Below, piece after piece: positions 6,626 to 14,817 of a DNA stretch of 64,000 nt. Below the pieces are notes generated by a model that saw only the letters and a list, made by a program, of their open reading frames with translations, was not told where the DNA came from and ran no database searches. The first letter of the stretch is position 1, and each line of letters begins with the position of its first letter. This DNA is from Streptomyces lomondensis (lineage in GTDB: Bacteria > Actinomycetota > Actinomycetes > Streptomycetales > Streptomycetaceae): positions 124,001-188,000 of the forward strand of contig NZ_BMWC01000007.1 of assembly GCF_014651035.1 (NCBI RefSeq), in the 5' to 3' direction. Made by a program: the position numbers and the translations under genes.

Positions 6626-8992
6626 ATGTCAGCCTGCGTTCCCACCCGTGCCGCCGATCCGAACCGGACCGAGCGGACCCATCCACCCCACAGTCCGCCG
6701 CCGACCGGCCCCCGCCGCTTCCGTATCGCGGGTGCCGACGTGTCGGCTTCGATCGCGGTCTTCCTGATCGCCCTGCCCTTGTCCCTGGGCATCGCCCTCG
6801 CCACCGGCGCACCCCTCCAGGCCGGCCTCGTCGCCGCCGCCGTGGGCGGGCTCGTCGCCGGACGGCTCGGCGGCTCCCCGCTCCAGGTGAGCGGACCGGC
6901 CGCCGGACTCACCGTCGTCACCGCCGACCTCATCCAGCGCTTCGGCTGGCGGACGACCTGCGCCATCACCATCCTCGCCGGCCTGGCCCAGCTCGGCCTG
7001 GGCTGCCTGCGCGTGGCCCGCGGCGCCCTCGCCGTCAGTCCCGCGATCGTGCACGGCATGCTCGCCGGGATCGGCGTCACCATCGCCGTCGCCCAGCTGC
7101 ACATCGTGCTCGGCGGCACACCGCAGAGCTCGGTCCCCGACAACCTCCGAGCCCTGCCGGCCCAGTTGGCGGACCTGCGCCCGGCGTCCGTGTCGGTGAG
7201 CGCGCTGACCCTGGCGCTGCTGCTGCTCTGGCCGAGACTGCCCGGCCGGGCCGGACGCCTGCTGCGCAAGGTCCCGGCCGCGCTCGTCGCCGTCGCCGGA
7301 GCCACCGCGGCCGCCGCCCTCGCCGGTCTGCGCCTGCCCAAGGTCGACCTGCCGTCCTGGAGCAACCACGCGCTGGCCGGGCTGCCCGAGGGCCCCGTCC
7401 TCGGCCTCGCCGCCGCCGTGCTCACCACCACGCTGGTGTGCAGTGTGCAGTCGCTGCTCGGCGCGGTCGCCGTGGACAAGCTGGTGGCCGGCCGCCCGGG
7501 CCTGCCCGGCCATGTCAGGCGCTCCGACCTCGATCGCGAGCTGCTCGGGCAGGGCGCCGCCAACATCGCCTCCGGCTCGCTCGGCGGACTGCCCATCGCC
7601 GGTGTGGCCGTGCGGACTTCGGCGAATGTGAACGCGGGCGCGGTGAGCCGGAACTCCACGATGCTGCACGGCGTTCTCGTAGTGATCGCCGCGCTGCTGA
7701 TGGTCCCGATCCTGGAGCTCATCCCGCTCGCCTCGCTCGCCGCCCTGGTGATGGCCGTCGGCATCCAGATGGTGTCCCTGCACCACATCCGCACGGTGAC
7801 GCGCCACCGAGAAGTGTGGGTCTACGCCGTCACGACCCTCGGCGTGGTCCTCCTCGGCGTCCTTCAGGGCGTGGCGCTGGGCATCGCCATGGCCGTCGGC
7901 GTCGCCCTGCACCGCCTCACCCGCACGCGCATCACGCACACGGAGAGGGAAGGAGTCCATCACGTACACGTCAGAGGACAGTTGACGTTCCTCGCGGTGC
8001 CACGGCTCAGCCGGGCCCTGCATCTCGTGCCCCACGGCGCCGACACCGTCGTCGAGCTGGACGGGTCGTTCATGGACCACGCGGCGTACGAGACGCTCCA
8101 GGACTGGCAGAAGACGCACACCGCGCAGGGCGGCACCGTAGAGATCACCGGCCGGCACCCCGGCACGCGCATCTCCGAACCCGCGGCCGTCGCCGACTGT
8201 CGCTGCCGACCCTGGACGGCCTGGCGCAACCACCAGTGCGAAGGCTCGCAGTCCGCACCCCCCTCCGAGCAGGACACGGAGGGGTCGGACGGCCCCGATC
8301 CGGACCCGGCGGGTTCCGGCGCGGCCGACGGGCATGAACTGGCGCGTGGCATCAGCGCCTTCCAGCGCAACACCGCACCCCTGGTGCGCAGCGAGCTGGC
8401 CCGGCTGGCGCGCGAGGGGCAGCGGCCCTCGCAGCTCTTCCTGACCTGCGCCGACTCACGACTGGTCACGTCGATGATCACCTCCAGTGGTCCGGGCGAC
8501 CTGTTCGTCGTGCGCAACGTGGGCAACCTCGTCCCCCGTCCGGGCGAGGAGTGCGGCGACGACTCGGTGTCGGCCGCGATCGAGTACGCCGTGGACGTGC
8601 TGGGTGTGCGGTCCATCACGGTGTGCGGGCACTCGGGCTGCGGCGCCATGCAGGCCCTGCTCAACTCCGAGCCCGGCGCCCGGACACCGCTGAAGCGGTG
8701 GCTGCGGCACGGGCTGCCGAGCCTGGAGCGCATGACCGACGGCAGCCGGCCGCCGGGCACGCTGGCCGGCCGGGTGCCCGAGGACGTGGTCGAGCAGCTC
8801 TGCCTGGCCAACGTGGTCCAGCAGTTGGAGCACCTGCGCGCCCACGACTCGGTGGCCCGGGCCCTGAAGGAGGGCGCCCTGGTGCTCCAGGGCATGTACT
8901 TCCACGTGGGCGAGGCCGAGTCGTACCTGCTCACCGAGACGGACGGCGGCGGCGTCTTCGACCGCGTACGGGAGTCGGACCTGACGGCCTGA
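6626..8992 (+). CDS. SulP-type bicarbonate/anion permease fused to beta-carbonic anhydrase
   Basis: A 788-residue fusion. Residues 30 to about 430 form a SulP/SLC26 membrane domain with many hydrophobic helices (for example SASIAVFLIALPLSLGIALA and VSGPAAGLTVV). A short STAS-like domain follows (VRGQLTFLAVPRL, VVELDGSFMDHAAYE). The C-terminal part is a beta-class carbonic anhydrase with zinc motifs CADSR and CGHSGCGAMQ. Fusions of this kind are known in actinobacteria and are thought to couple anion uptake to HCO3-/CO2 interconversion on the cytoplasmic face. The start at 6626 is set by GGAGGAG eight bases upstream. The frame stays open back to 4100, but that part is antisense to other genes. 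Confidence 0.93.
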   Translation: MSACVPTRAADPNRTERTHPPHSPPPTGPRRFRIAGADVSASIAVFLIALPLSLGIALATGAPLQAGLVAAAVGGLVAGRLGGSPLQVSGPAAGLTVVTADLIQRFGWRTTCAITILAGLAQLGLGCLRVARGALAVSPAIVHGMLAGIGVTIAVAQLHIVLGGTPQSSVPDNLRALPAQLADLRPASVSVSALTLALLLLWPRLPGRAGRLLRKVPAALVAVAGATAAAALAGLRLPKVDLPSWSNHALAGLPEGPVLGLAAAVLTTTLVCSVQSLLGAVAVDKLVAGRPGLPGHVRRSDLDRELLGQGAANIASGSLGGLPIAGVAVRTSANVNAGAVSRNSTMLHGVLVVIAALLMVPILELIPLASLAALVMAVGIQMVSLHHIRTVTRHREVWVYAVTTLGVVLLGVLQGVALGIAMAVGVALHRLTRTRITHTEREGVHHVHVRGQLTFLAVPRLSRALHLVPHGADTVVELDGSFMDHAAYETLQDWQKTHTAQGGTVEITGRHPGTRISEPAAVADCRCRPWTAWRNHQCEGSQSAPPSEQDTEGSDGPDPDPAGSGAADGHELARGISAFQRNTAPLVRSELARLAREGQRPSQLFLTCADSRLVTSMITSSGPGDLFVVRNVGNLVPRPGEECGDDSVSAAIEYAVDVLGVRSITVCGHSGCGAMQALLNSEPGARTPLKRWLRHGLPSLERMTDGSRPPGTLAGRVPEDVVEQLCLANVVQQLEHLRAHDSVARALKEGALVLQGMYFHVGEAESYLLTETDGGGVFDRVRESDLTA

Positions 8993-9005
8993 GCCGGGCG
9001 CCTGC

Positions 9006-9040
9006 CCGGGTGCGCGGCGCCCGCGGGGCCGCGCACCCGG
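9006..9040 (+). terminator. Terminator after the SulP-CA gene
   Basis: A perfect 13-bp GC stem (9006-9018 with 9028-9040) around a 9-base loop, starting 14 bases after the stop codon. There is no T-run, which is common for Streptomyces terminators. Confidence 0.75.
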
Positions 9041-9314
9041 TCGCCCGCGCAGCGATACACCCCGTCGCCTGCGCGGCGCGTGCCGTCGGGCGCCGACCGG
9101 CCGCCACGGCACCCGGCCCGCCGAAGGTCACGTGACCGGCGTTACACGCATGAACTTTCCCTGGTCGGCGTCCGTGGGTACGGATGACCCCGGCCGCCGA
9201 CATCACCGCCCGGACAGGTCTAAACCAATCGGCGGTCGACCCTTGTCATCGCACCCCCGGGTCTGATGAGCTGTGGCCTGGGACACAACGGACACCCTGG
9301 GAAAGGCAGATGCC
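9041..9314 (+). promoter_or_regulatory. Upstream region of acsA
   Basis: Gap between the SulP-CA terminator and acsA. It must hold the acsA promoter. A modestly AT-rich stretch, GGTCTAAACCAATCGG, lies near 9220. No operator was recognised with confidence. Confidence 0.4.
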
Positions 9315-11270
9315 GTGAGCAATGAAAGCCTGGCCAACCTCCTGAAGGAGGAGCGACGCTTCGCGCCGCCCGCTGACCTGGCCGCGAACGCCAATGTCAC
9401 GGCGGAGGCGTATGAACAGGCCAAGGCTGACAGGCTCGGCTTCTGGGCCGAGCAGGCCCGCCGGCTGACCTGGGCCAAGGAGCCCACCGAGACCCTCGAC
9501 TGGTCGAACCCGCCGTTCGCCAAGTGGTTCAAGGACGGCGAACTCAACGTCGCCTACAACTGCGTCGACCGGCATGTGGAGGCCGGGCACGGCGACCGGG
9601 TCGCCATCCACTTCGAGGGCGAGCCCGGCGACAGCCGCGCGATCACCTACGCCGAGCTCAAGGACGAGGTCTCCAAGGCGGCCAACGCCCTGCTGGAGCT
9701 GGGAGTTCAGGCCGGGGACCGGGTCGCCGTCTACATGCCGATGATCCCCGAGACGGCGATCGCGATGCTGGCCTGCGCCCGGATCGGCGCCGCGCACTCG
9801 GTCGTCTTCGGCGGCTTCTCCTCGGACGCGCTCGCCACCCGTATCCAGGACGCCGACGCGCGCGTGGTCATCACCTCCGACGGCGGCTACCGGCGCGGCA
9901 AGCCGTCCGCGCTCAAGCCGGCGGTGGACGAGGCCGTCGACAAGGCGGGCAACGTCGAGCACGTCCTGGTGGTGCGCCGCACGGGCCAGGACGTCGCCTT
10001 CACCGAGGGCCGCGACGTGTGGTGGCACGACCTCGTCGGGCGGCAGAGCGCGGAGCACGCCCCGCAGGCGTTCAACGCCGAGCACCCGTTGTTCATCCTG
10101 TACACCTCGGGCACCACGGGTAAGCCGAAGGGCATCCTGCACACCTCCGGCGGCTACCTCACCCAGGCCGCCTACACCCACCACGCCGTCTTCGACCTCA
10201 AGCCGGAGACCGACGTGTACTGGTGCACCGCCGACGTCGGCTGGGTGACCGGCCACTCGTACATCGTCTACGGCCCGCTCGCCAACGGCGCGACGCAGGT
10301 CATGTACGAGGGCACGCCCGACACCCCGCACCAGGGCCGCTTCTGGGAGATCGTCCAGAAGTACGGCGTGACGATCCTCTACACCGCGCCGACCGCGATC
10401 CGTACGTTCATGAAGTGGGGCGACGACATCCCCGCCAAGTTCGACCTGTCCAGCCTGCGGGTGCTGGGCTCGGTGGGCGAGCCGATCAACCCCGAGGCGT
10501 GGATCTGGTACCGCAAGAACATCGGCGGCGACCGCACCCCGATCGTGGACACCTGGTGGCAGACCGAGACCGGCGCGATGATGATCACCCCGCTGCCGGG
10601 TGTGACCGCGACCAAGCCCGGCTCGGCGCAGACCCCGCTGCCCGGCATCTCCGCGACGGTCGTCGACGACGAGGCCAACGAGGTGCCCAACGGCGGTGGC
10701 GGCTACCTGGTGCTGACCGAGCCGTGGCCGTCGATGCTGCGCACCATCTGGGGCGACGACCAGCGGTTCATCGACACGTACTGGTCGCGCTTCGAGGGCA
10801 AGTACTTCGCCGGCGACGGTGCCAAGAAGGACGACGACGGTGACATCTGGCTGCTCGGCCGGGTCGACGACGTCATGCTCGTCTCCGGGCACAACATCTC
10901 CACCACCGAGGTCGAGTCCGCGCTCGTCTCCCACCCCTCGGTCGCCGAGGCGGCCGTGGTCGGCGCGGCGGACGAGACGACCGGGCAGGCGATCGTCGCC
11001 TTCGTGATCCTGCGCGGTACGGCCTCCGAGACCGAGACCCTGGTCGACGAGCTGCGCGCGCACGTCGGCAGCGCCCTCGGCCCGATCGCCAAGCCCAAGC
11101 GGATCCTGCCGGTGGCCGAGCTGCCCAAGACCCGCTCCGGCAAGATCATGCGCCGACTACTGCGGGACGTCGCCGAGAACCGCCAGCTGGGTGACGTCAC
11201 CACGCTGACGGACTCCACGGTCATGGACCTCATCCAGGCCAAGCTGCCCGCCGCGCCCAGCGAGGACTGA
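9315..11270 (+). CDS. acsA: Acetyl-CoA synthetase
   Basis: AMP-forming acetate:CoA ligase of 651 residues, the usual length. It activates acetate with ATP to acetyl-AMP and then acetyl-CoA in the cytoplasm. The AMP-binding motif ILYTSGTTGKPKG is near residue 260, the acetate-pocket region is WWQTETGAMMITPLPG, and the acetylation-controlled catalytic lysine is in the C-terminal motif PKTRSGKIMRR. The GTG at 9315 (VSNESLANLLKEE) matches the start of known Streptomyces Acs. The upstream ATG/GTG options in the same frame lack a ribosome-binding site. Downstream it is closed by a hairpin. PKTRSGKIM suggests control by lysine acetylation, as in other bacteria. Confidence 0.96.
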   Translation: MSNESLANLLKEERRFAPPADLAANANVTAEAYEQAKADRLGFWAEQARRLTWAKEPTETLDWSNPPFAKWFKDGELNVAYNCVDRHVEAGHGDRVAIHFEGEPGDSRAITYAELKDEVSKAANALLELGVQAGDRVAVYMPMIPETAIAMLACARIGAAHSVVFGGFSSDALATRIQDADARVVITSDGGYRRGKPSALKPAVDEAVDKAGNVEHVLVVRRTGQDVAFTEGRDVWWHDLVGRQSAEHAPQAFNAEHPLFILYTSGTTGKPKGILHTSGGYLTQAAYTHHAVFDLKPETDVYWCTADVGWVTGHSYIVYGPLANGATQVMYEGTPDTPHQGRFWEIVQKYGVTILYTAPTAIRTFMKWGDDIPAKFDLSSLRVLGSVGEPINPEAWIWYRKNIGGDRTPIVDTWWQTETGAMMITPLPGVTATKPGSAQTPLPGISATVVDDEANEVPNGGGGYLVLTEPWPSMLRTIWGDDQRFIDTYWSRFEGKYFAGDGAKKDDDGDIWLLGRVDDVMLVSGHNISTTEVESALVSHPSVAEAAVVGAADETTGQAIVAFVILRGTASETETLVDELRAHVGSALGPIAKPKRILPVAELPKTRSGKIMRRLLRDVAENRQLGDVTTLTDSTVMDLIQAKLPAAPSED

Positions 11271-11300
11271 TCACGGCACGGGCATAGCGAAGCGGACGAA

Positions 11301-11331
11301 GGGCACCCGGTGGTCGGCACCCCGGGTGCCC
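11301..11331 (+). terminator. Terminator of acsA
   Basis: A perfect 10-bp stem (GGGCACCCGG with 11322-11331) with an 11-base loop, followed by CCTT, 30 bases after the stop. Confidence 0.75.
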
Positions 11332-11371
11332 CTTCCGTACCCGTGGCGCGGATCACCGGATGCGCGCGGCC

Positions 11372-11390
11372 ATACGTTTAGCTAATCTAA
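11372..11390 (+). promoter_or_regulatory. Candidate iron box (DmdR/IdeR-type operator) before nhaA
   Basis: ATACGTTTAGCTAATCTAA agrees with the DmdR1/IdeR consensus TTAGGTTAGGCTAACCTAA at 14 of 19 positions, including most of the right half. It lies in the only AT-rich stretch before nhaA, 81 bases upstream of the start codon. Iron control of a sodium/proton antiporter would be unusual, so the site may simply be promoter sequence. Confidence 0.35.
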
Positions 11391-11470
11391 GAAAAACAAG
11401 TGCTCCATGGTGCGCCGGGAAGTCTGGTCGGCATGTGTTCAGCCCTGCCCACCGACCGGAGGTCTCCCCC

Positions 11471-12910
11471 GTGACCGCGCCCCGCACCGCCACCACCACC
11501 CGCAAGATCCTCGGGCGGCTGTCCCTCCCCGAGCGGACGTACGTGGCGGACGCGCTGCGCACCGAGACGGTCGGTGGTGTGCTGCTGCTCGCCGCCGCGG
11601 TCACCGCGCTGCTGTGGGCGAACATCCCCGCACTGCACGACAGCTACGAGAGCGTCGCCCACTTCCACTTCGGCCCCGCCGCCCTCGGCCTCGACCTGTC
11701 GGTGGCGCACTGGGCCGCCGACGGACTGCTCGCGATCTTCTTCTTCGTCGCCGGCATCGAACTCAAACGCGAACTCGTCGCGGGTGATCTGCGCGACCCC
11801 AAGGCCGCCGCGCTCCCGGTCGTCGCCGCCCTGTGCGGCATGGCCGTACCCGCGCTCGTCTACACCCTCACCAATGTCACCGGCGGCGGCTCCCTGTCCG
11901 GCTGGGCCGTGCCCACCGCCACCGACATCGCCTTCGCCCTCGCCGTGCTCGCCGTCATCGGCACGTCCCTGCCGAGCGCGCTGCGCGCCTTCCTGCTCAC
12001 GCTCGCCGTCGTCGACGACCTCTTCGCGATCCTGATCATCGCGGTCTTCTTCACGGACCGGCTGAACTTCGCCGCGCTCGGCGGCGCCGTCGCCGGCCTC
12101 GTCGTCTTCTGGCTGCTGCTGCGCAAGGGCGTACGCGGCTGGTACGTGTACGTGCCGCTCGCGCTGGTCGTCTGGGCGCTGATGTACAACAGCGGCATCC
12201 ACGCCACCATCGCCGGTGTCGCCATGGGCCTGATGCTGCGCTGCCACCGCCGCGAGGGCGAGGCCCACTCCCCCGGCGAGCACATCGAGCACCTCGTACG
12301 GCCCCTGTCGGCGGGCCTGGCCGTACCGCTGTTCGCGCTGTTCAGCGCCGGTGTGTCCGTGTCCGGCGGGGCAGTGGCCGACGTGTTCACCAAGCCGGAG
12401 ACCCTCGGTGTCGTCCTCGGGCTCGTCCTCGGCAAGGCGCTCGGCATCTTCGGCGGGACCTGGCTGACGGCCCGTTTCACCCGGGCCTCGCTGAGCGACG
12501 ACCTCGCCTGGGCGGACGTGTTCGCGGTGGCGAGTCTCGCCGGCATCGGCTTCACCGTCTCGCTGCTCATCGGCGAACTCGCCTTCGACGGCGATCAGGT
12601 GATGACCGACGCGATCAAGACCGCCGTGCTGTTCGGCTCGCTCATCGCGGCGACACTCGCGACCGTCCTGCTGAAAATCCGGAACGCCAAGTACCGCCGC
12701 CTGTGGGAGGCGGAGGAGCGCGACGAGGACGCCGACGGCATCCCGGACATCTACGAGGAGGACGATCCGGCCTACCATCTGCGCCTGGCCGACCGGTACG
12801 AGCGCAAGGCCGCCGAACACCGCCGCATCGCCCAGGAGAAGGCAGCGGCGCGGCACGGGCTTGCCGAAGTACCGGGCGGGGCAGGCGATGACCGCGACGG
12901 TCCGGCATGA
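11471..12910 (+). CDS. nhaA: Na+/H+ antiporter NhaA
   Basis: Integral membrane sodium/proton antiporter of 479 residues. The membrane domain has the NhaA hallmarks: the unwound-helix region GWAVPTATDIAFALAVLAVI and the paired ion-binding aspartates in LAVVDDLFAILIIAV. It also has a hydrophilic C-terminal tail of about 60 residues (YRRLWEAEERDEDADGIPDI and onward), longer than in E. coli NhaA and rich in acidic and basic residues. GTG at 11471 is chosen because GGAGG lies eight bases upstream. The frame opens earlier at 11360 without such a site. Role: pH and sodium homeostasis. Confidence 0.95.
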   Translation: MTAPRTATTTRKILGRLSLPERTYVADALRTETVGGVLLLAAAVTALLWANIPALHDSYESVAHFHFGPAALGLDLSVAHWAADGLLAIFFFVAGIELKRELVAGDLRDPKAAALPVVAALCGMAVPALVYTLTNVTGGGSLSGWAVPTATDIAFALAVLAVIGTSLPSALRAFLLTLAVVDDLFAILIIAVFFTDRLNFAALGGAVAGLVVFWLLLRKGVRGWYVYVPLALVVWALMYNSGIHATIAGVAMGLMLRCHRREGEAHSPGEHIEHLVRPLSAGLAVPLFALFSAGVSVSGGAVADVFTKPETLGVVLGLVLGKALGIFGGTWLTARFTRASLSDDLAWADVFAVASLAGIGFTVSLLIGELAFDGDQVMTDAIKTAVLFGSLIAATLATVLLKIRNAKYRRLWEAEERDEDADGIPDIYEEDDPAYHLRLADRYERKAAEHRRIAQEKAAARHGLAEVPGGAGDDRDGPA

Positions 12911-12934
12911 TCTGACGAGACGGTACAAAAGACG

Positions 12935-13015
12935 GGACCGTACGCAGTCAGGCCCTGCCCAGTCGGACGACTGCGGCGAGTCAGGCAGAGGACGCGGAAA
13001 TCGGACCGTACGCAG
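12935..13015 (+). repeat. 13-bp direct repeat in the promoter of the holin-like gene
   Basis: GGACCGTACGCAG occurs at 12935-12947 and again at 13003-13015, 68 bp apart, in the 120-base gap before the holin-like gene. It may be a pair of operator half-sites or chance duplication. Confidence 0.45.
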
Positions 13016-13030
13016 AAGAGGGAGACCGCG

Positions 13031-13519
13031 ATGAGCGCACCCGACGGCAGCCCGGTCGGCGCCGAACGCAGCATCGGCCAGCTGTTCGCCTCGGCGACGG
13101 CGGAAATGTCGGCGCTGGTGCACGACGAGATCGCGCTGGCGAAGGCGCAGCTCAAGCAGGACGTCAAGCGCGGCGCGACCAGCGGCGGCGCCTTCTCGAT
13201 GGCGGGCGCGGTGCTGCTGTTCTCCCTGCCGATGCTGAACTTCGCGCTGGCGTACGGCATCCGCACCTGGAGCGACTGGAACCTGGCGATCTGCTTCCTG
13301 CTGTCCTTCGCGGCGAACGTGCTGGTCGCGCTCGTGCTCGCGCTGATCGGCGTGGTCTTCGCGAAGAAGGCCAAGAAGAGCAAGGGCCCGCAGAAGGTCG
13401 CCGCCTCGATGAAGCAGAGCGCGGGCGTCCTGCAGAAGGCCAAGCCGCACCCGCGCCCGGAGCTCACGCAGGACCGGGTCCCCGAAGCCATCGAGGCTGT
13501 GGCACGCTCGTCGTCATGA
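13031..13519 (+). CDS. Actinobacterial holin-X/phage-holin-family membrane protein
   Basis: A 162-residue protein of the family called putative actinobacterial holin-X. Residues 14-55 form an amphipathic helix (IGQLFASATAEMSALVHDEI). Two membrane segments follow (GGAFSMAGAVLLFSLPMLNF and LAICFLLSFAANVLVALVLA), then a Lys-rich cytoplasmic tail. Despite the name, members are chromosomal housekeeping proteins next to EphE/MarP-type genes in mycobacteria (Rv3669 position) and no lysis cassette is present. The stop overlaps the next start as ATGA, so it is coupled to the alpha/beta hydrolase. Confidence 0.8.
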   Translation: MSAPDGSPVGAERSIGQLFASATAEMSALVHDEIALAKAQLKQDVKRGATSGGAFSMAGAVLLFSLPMLNFALAYGIRTWSDWNLAICFLLSFAANVLVALVLALIGVVFAKKAKKSKGPQKVAASMKQSAGVLQKAKPHPRPELTQDRVPEAIEAVARSSS

Positions 13520-14454
13520 CGGACCCCGCCACACCCCCGGCACAACCGGCCTCGGCCGTACTCCTGGACGGCCCCTGGAGCCACCGCGACGTCGCCGCCA
13601 ACGGCGCCCGTTTCCACATCGCCGAGCTGGGCGACGGGCCGCTGGTGCTGCTGCTGCACGGCTTCCCGCAGTTCTGGTGGACCTGGCGGCACCAGCTGGT
13701 GGCGCTGGCCGACGCGGGGTTCCGGGCCGTCGCCATGGACCTGCGGGGCGTCGGGGGCAGCGACCGCACGCCGCGCGGCTACGACCCCGCCAACCTCGCG
13801 CTCGACGTCACCGGGGTCATCCGCTCGCTCGGCGAGCCGGACGCCGCGCTGGTCGGCCACGACCTCGGCGGATACCTCGCGTGGACGGCCGCCGCGATGC
13901 GGCCCAAGCTGGTGCGGCGGCTGGCTGTCGCGTCCATGCCGCATCCGCGGCGCTGGCGCTCGGCCATGCTCAGAGACGTCAAGCAGAGCCGCGCCGGTTC
14001 ACACATCTGGGGGTTCCAGCGGCCCTGGATCCCGGAGCGTCAGCTCACCGCCGACGACGGGGCGCTCGTGGCCCGGCTGATCGAGGAGTGGTCCGGGCCA
14101 CGCCCGCCGGAGGACGAGGCGCTGGAGAACTACCGCCGCGCCATGTGCATCCCCTCCGCGGCGCACTGCGCGGTCGAGCCGTACCGCTGGATGGTGCGGT
14201 CCCTGGCCCGCCCGGACGGCATCCAGTTCAACCGCCGGATGAAGCGGCCCGTGCGCGTGCCGACCCTCCATCTGCACGGCTCGCTCGACCCCGTGATGCG
14301 CACGCGCAGCGCGGCCGGCTCCGGCGAGTACGTCGAAGCCCCGTACCGCTGGCGGCTGTTCGACGGGCTCGGCCACTTCCCGCACGAGGAGGACCCCGTC
14401 GCGTTCTCCTCGGAGCTCATCAACTGGCTGCGGGATCCCGAACCCGATCGGTGA
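13516..14454 (+). CDS. Alpha/beta hydrolase, epoxide-hydrolase type (EphE-like)
   Basis: A 312-residue cytoplasmic hydrolase. The oxyanion motif HGFPQFWW is near residue 44. The nucleophile elbow VGHDLGGYLAW carries Asp rather than Ser, the mark of epoxide hydrolases and haloalkane dehalogenases. The acid is probably the Asp in HGSLDPVM and the catalytic His is in GLGHFPHEEDP. The position matches M. tuberculosis ephE (Rv3670), next to the Rv3669 and MarP orthologues. Likely reaction: hydrolysis of an epoxide to a diol. The substrate is unknown. It is translationally coupled to the holin-like gene. Confidence 0.87.
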   Translation: MTDPATPPAQPASAVLLDGPWSHRDVAANGARFHIAELGDGPLVLLLHGFPQFWWTWRHQLVALADAGFRAVAMDLRGVGGSDRTPRGYDPANLALDVTGVIRSLGEPDAALVGHDLGGYLAWTAAAMRPKLVRRLAVASMPHPRRWRSAMLRDVKQSRAGSHIWGFQRPWIPERQLTADDGALVARLIEEWSGPRPPEDEALENYRRAMCIPSAAHCAVEPYRWMVRSLARPDGIQFNRRMKRPVRVPTLHLHGSLDPVMRTRSAAGSGEYVEAPYRWRLFDGLGHFPHEEDPVAFSSELINWLRDPEPDR

Positions 14455-14580
14455 CCGGAGGACCGCACGCGGTATCCGAAGTGAACGCTTGTCCTACGAA
14501 CGGCCACTTGCCCGGCGCATAGGCCAATTGGACGCCCCGGGAGCGGTTATCGACCATGTGCCAGGGGCACACGTCGGGGT

Positions 14581-14763
14581 ATGGGCTGGACGCACGACTA
14601 CAGTGACGCAAGCCGCAATCGCCGCTCGGCGGGCGGCGCGAACTCCCACCAGCGAGGCGGTGCACCGCAGATGGCGGGGGCGGACCCCAGGGTCGGGATC
14701 CCGCGCATCCTCCGCCGCCGGGCCCGCTGGGTCTCCGTACGTCTGCGCCATACACGCGACTGA
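14581..14763 (+). CDS. Small basic hypothetical protein
   Basis: A 60-codon frame beginning MGWTHDYSDASRNRRSAGG and ending with an Arg-rich segment (RILRRRARWVSVRLRHTRD). No family is recognised. In favour: it fills the gap between the hydrolase and the MarP gene, and a 7-bp hairpin (14765-14786) starts two bases after its stop. Against: there is no clear ribosome-binding site before the ATG, and two overlapping frames exist. Confidence 0.45.
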   Translation: MGWTHDYSDASRNRRSAGGANSHQRGGAPQMAGADPRVGIPRILRRRARWVSVRLRHTRD

Positions 14764-14817
14764 GGCGTCACCCGCGCGAGTGACGCGCGGGCCGACCCGC
14801 CCCTCCCAGGGCTGCTC

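Noticed and set aside
13031..13519. Holin-family protein as part of a prophage
   Set aside because: No endolysin, capsid or integrase gene is near, and the gene belongs to a conserved chromosomal neighbourhood.
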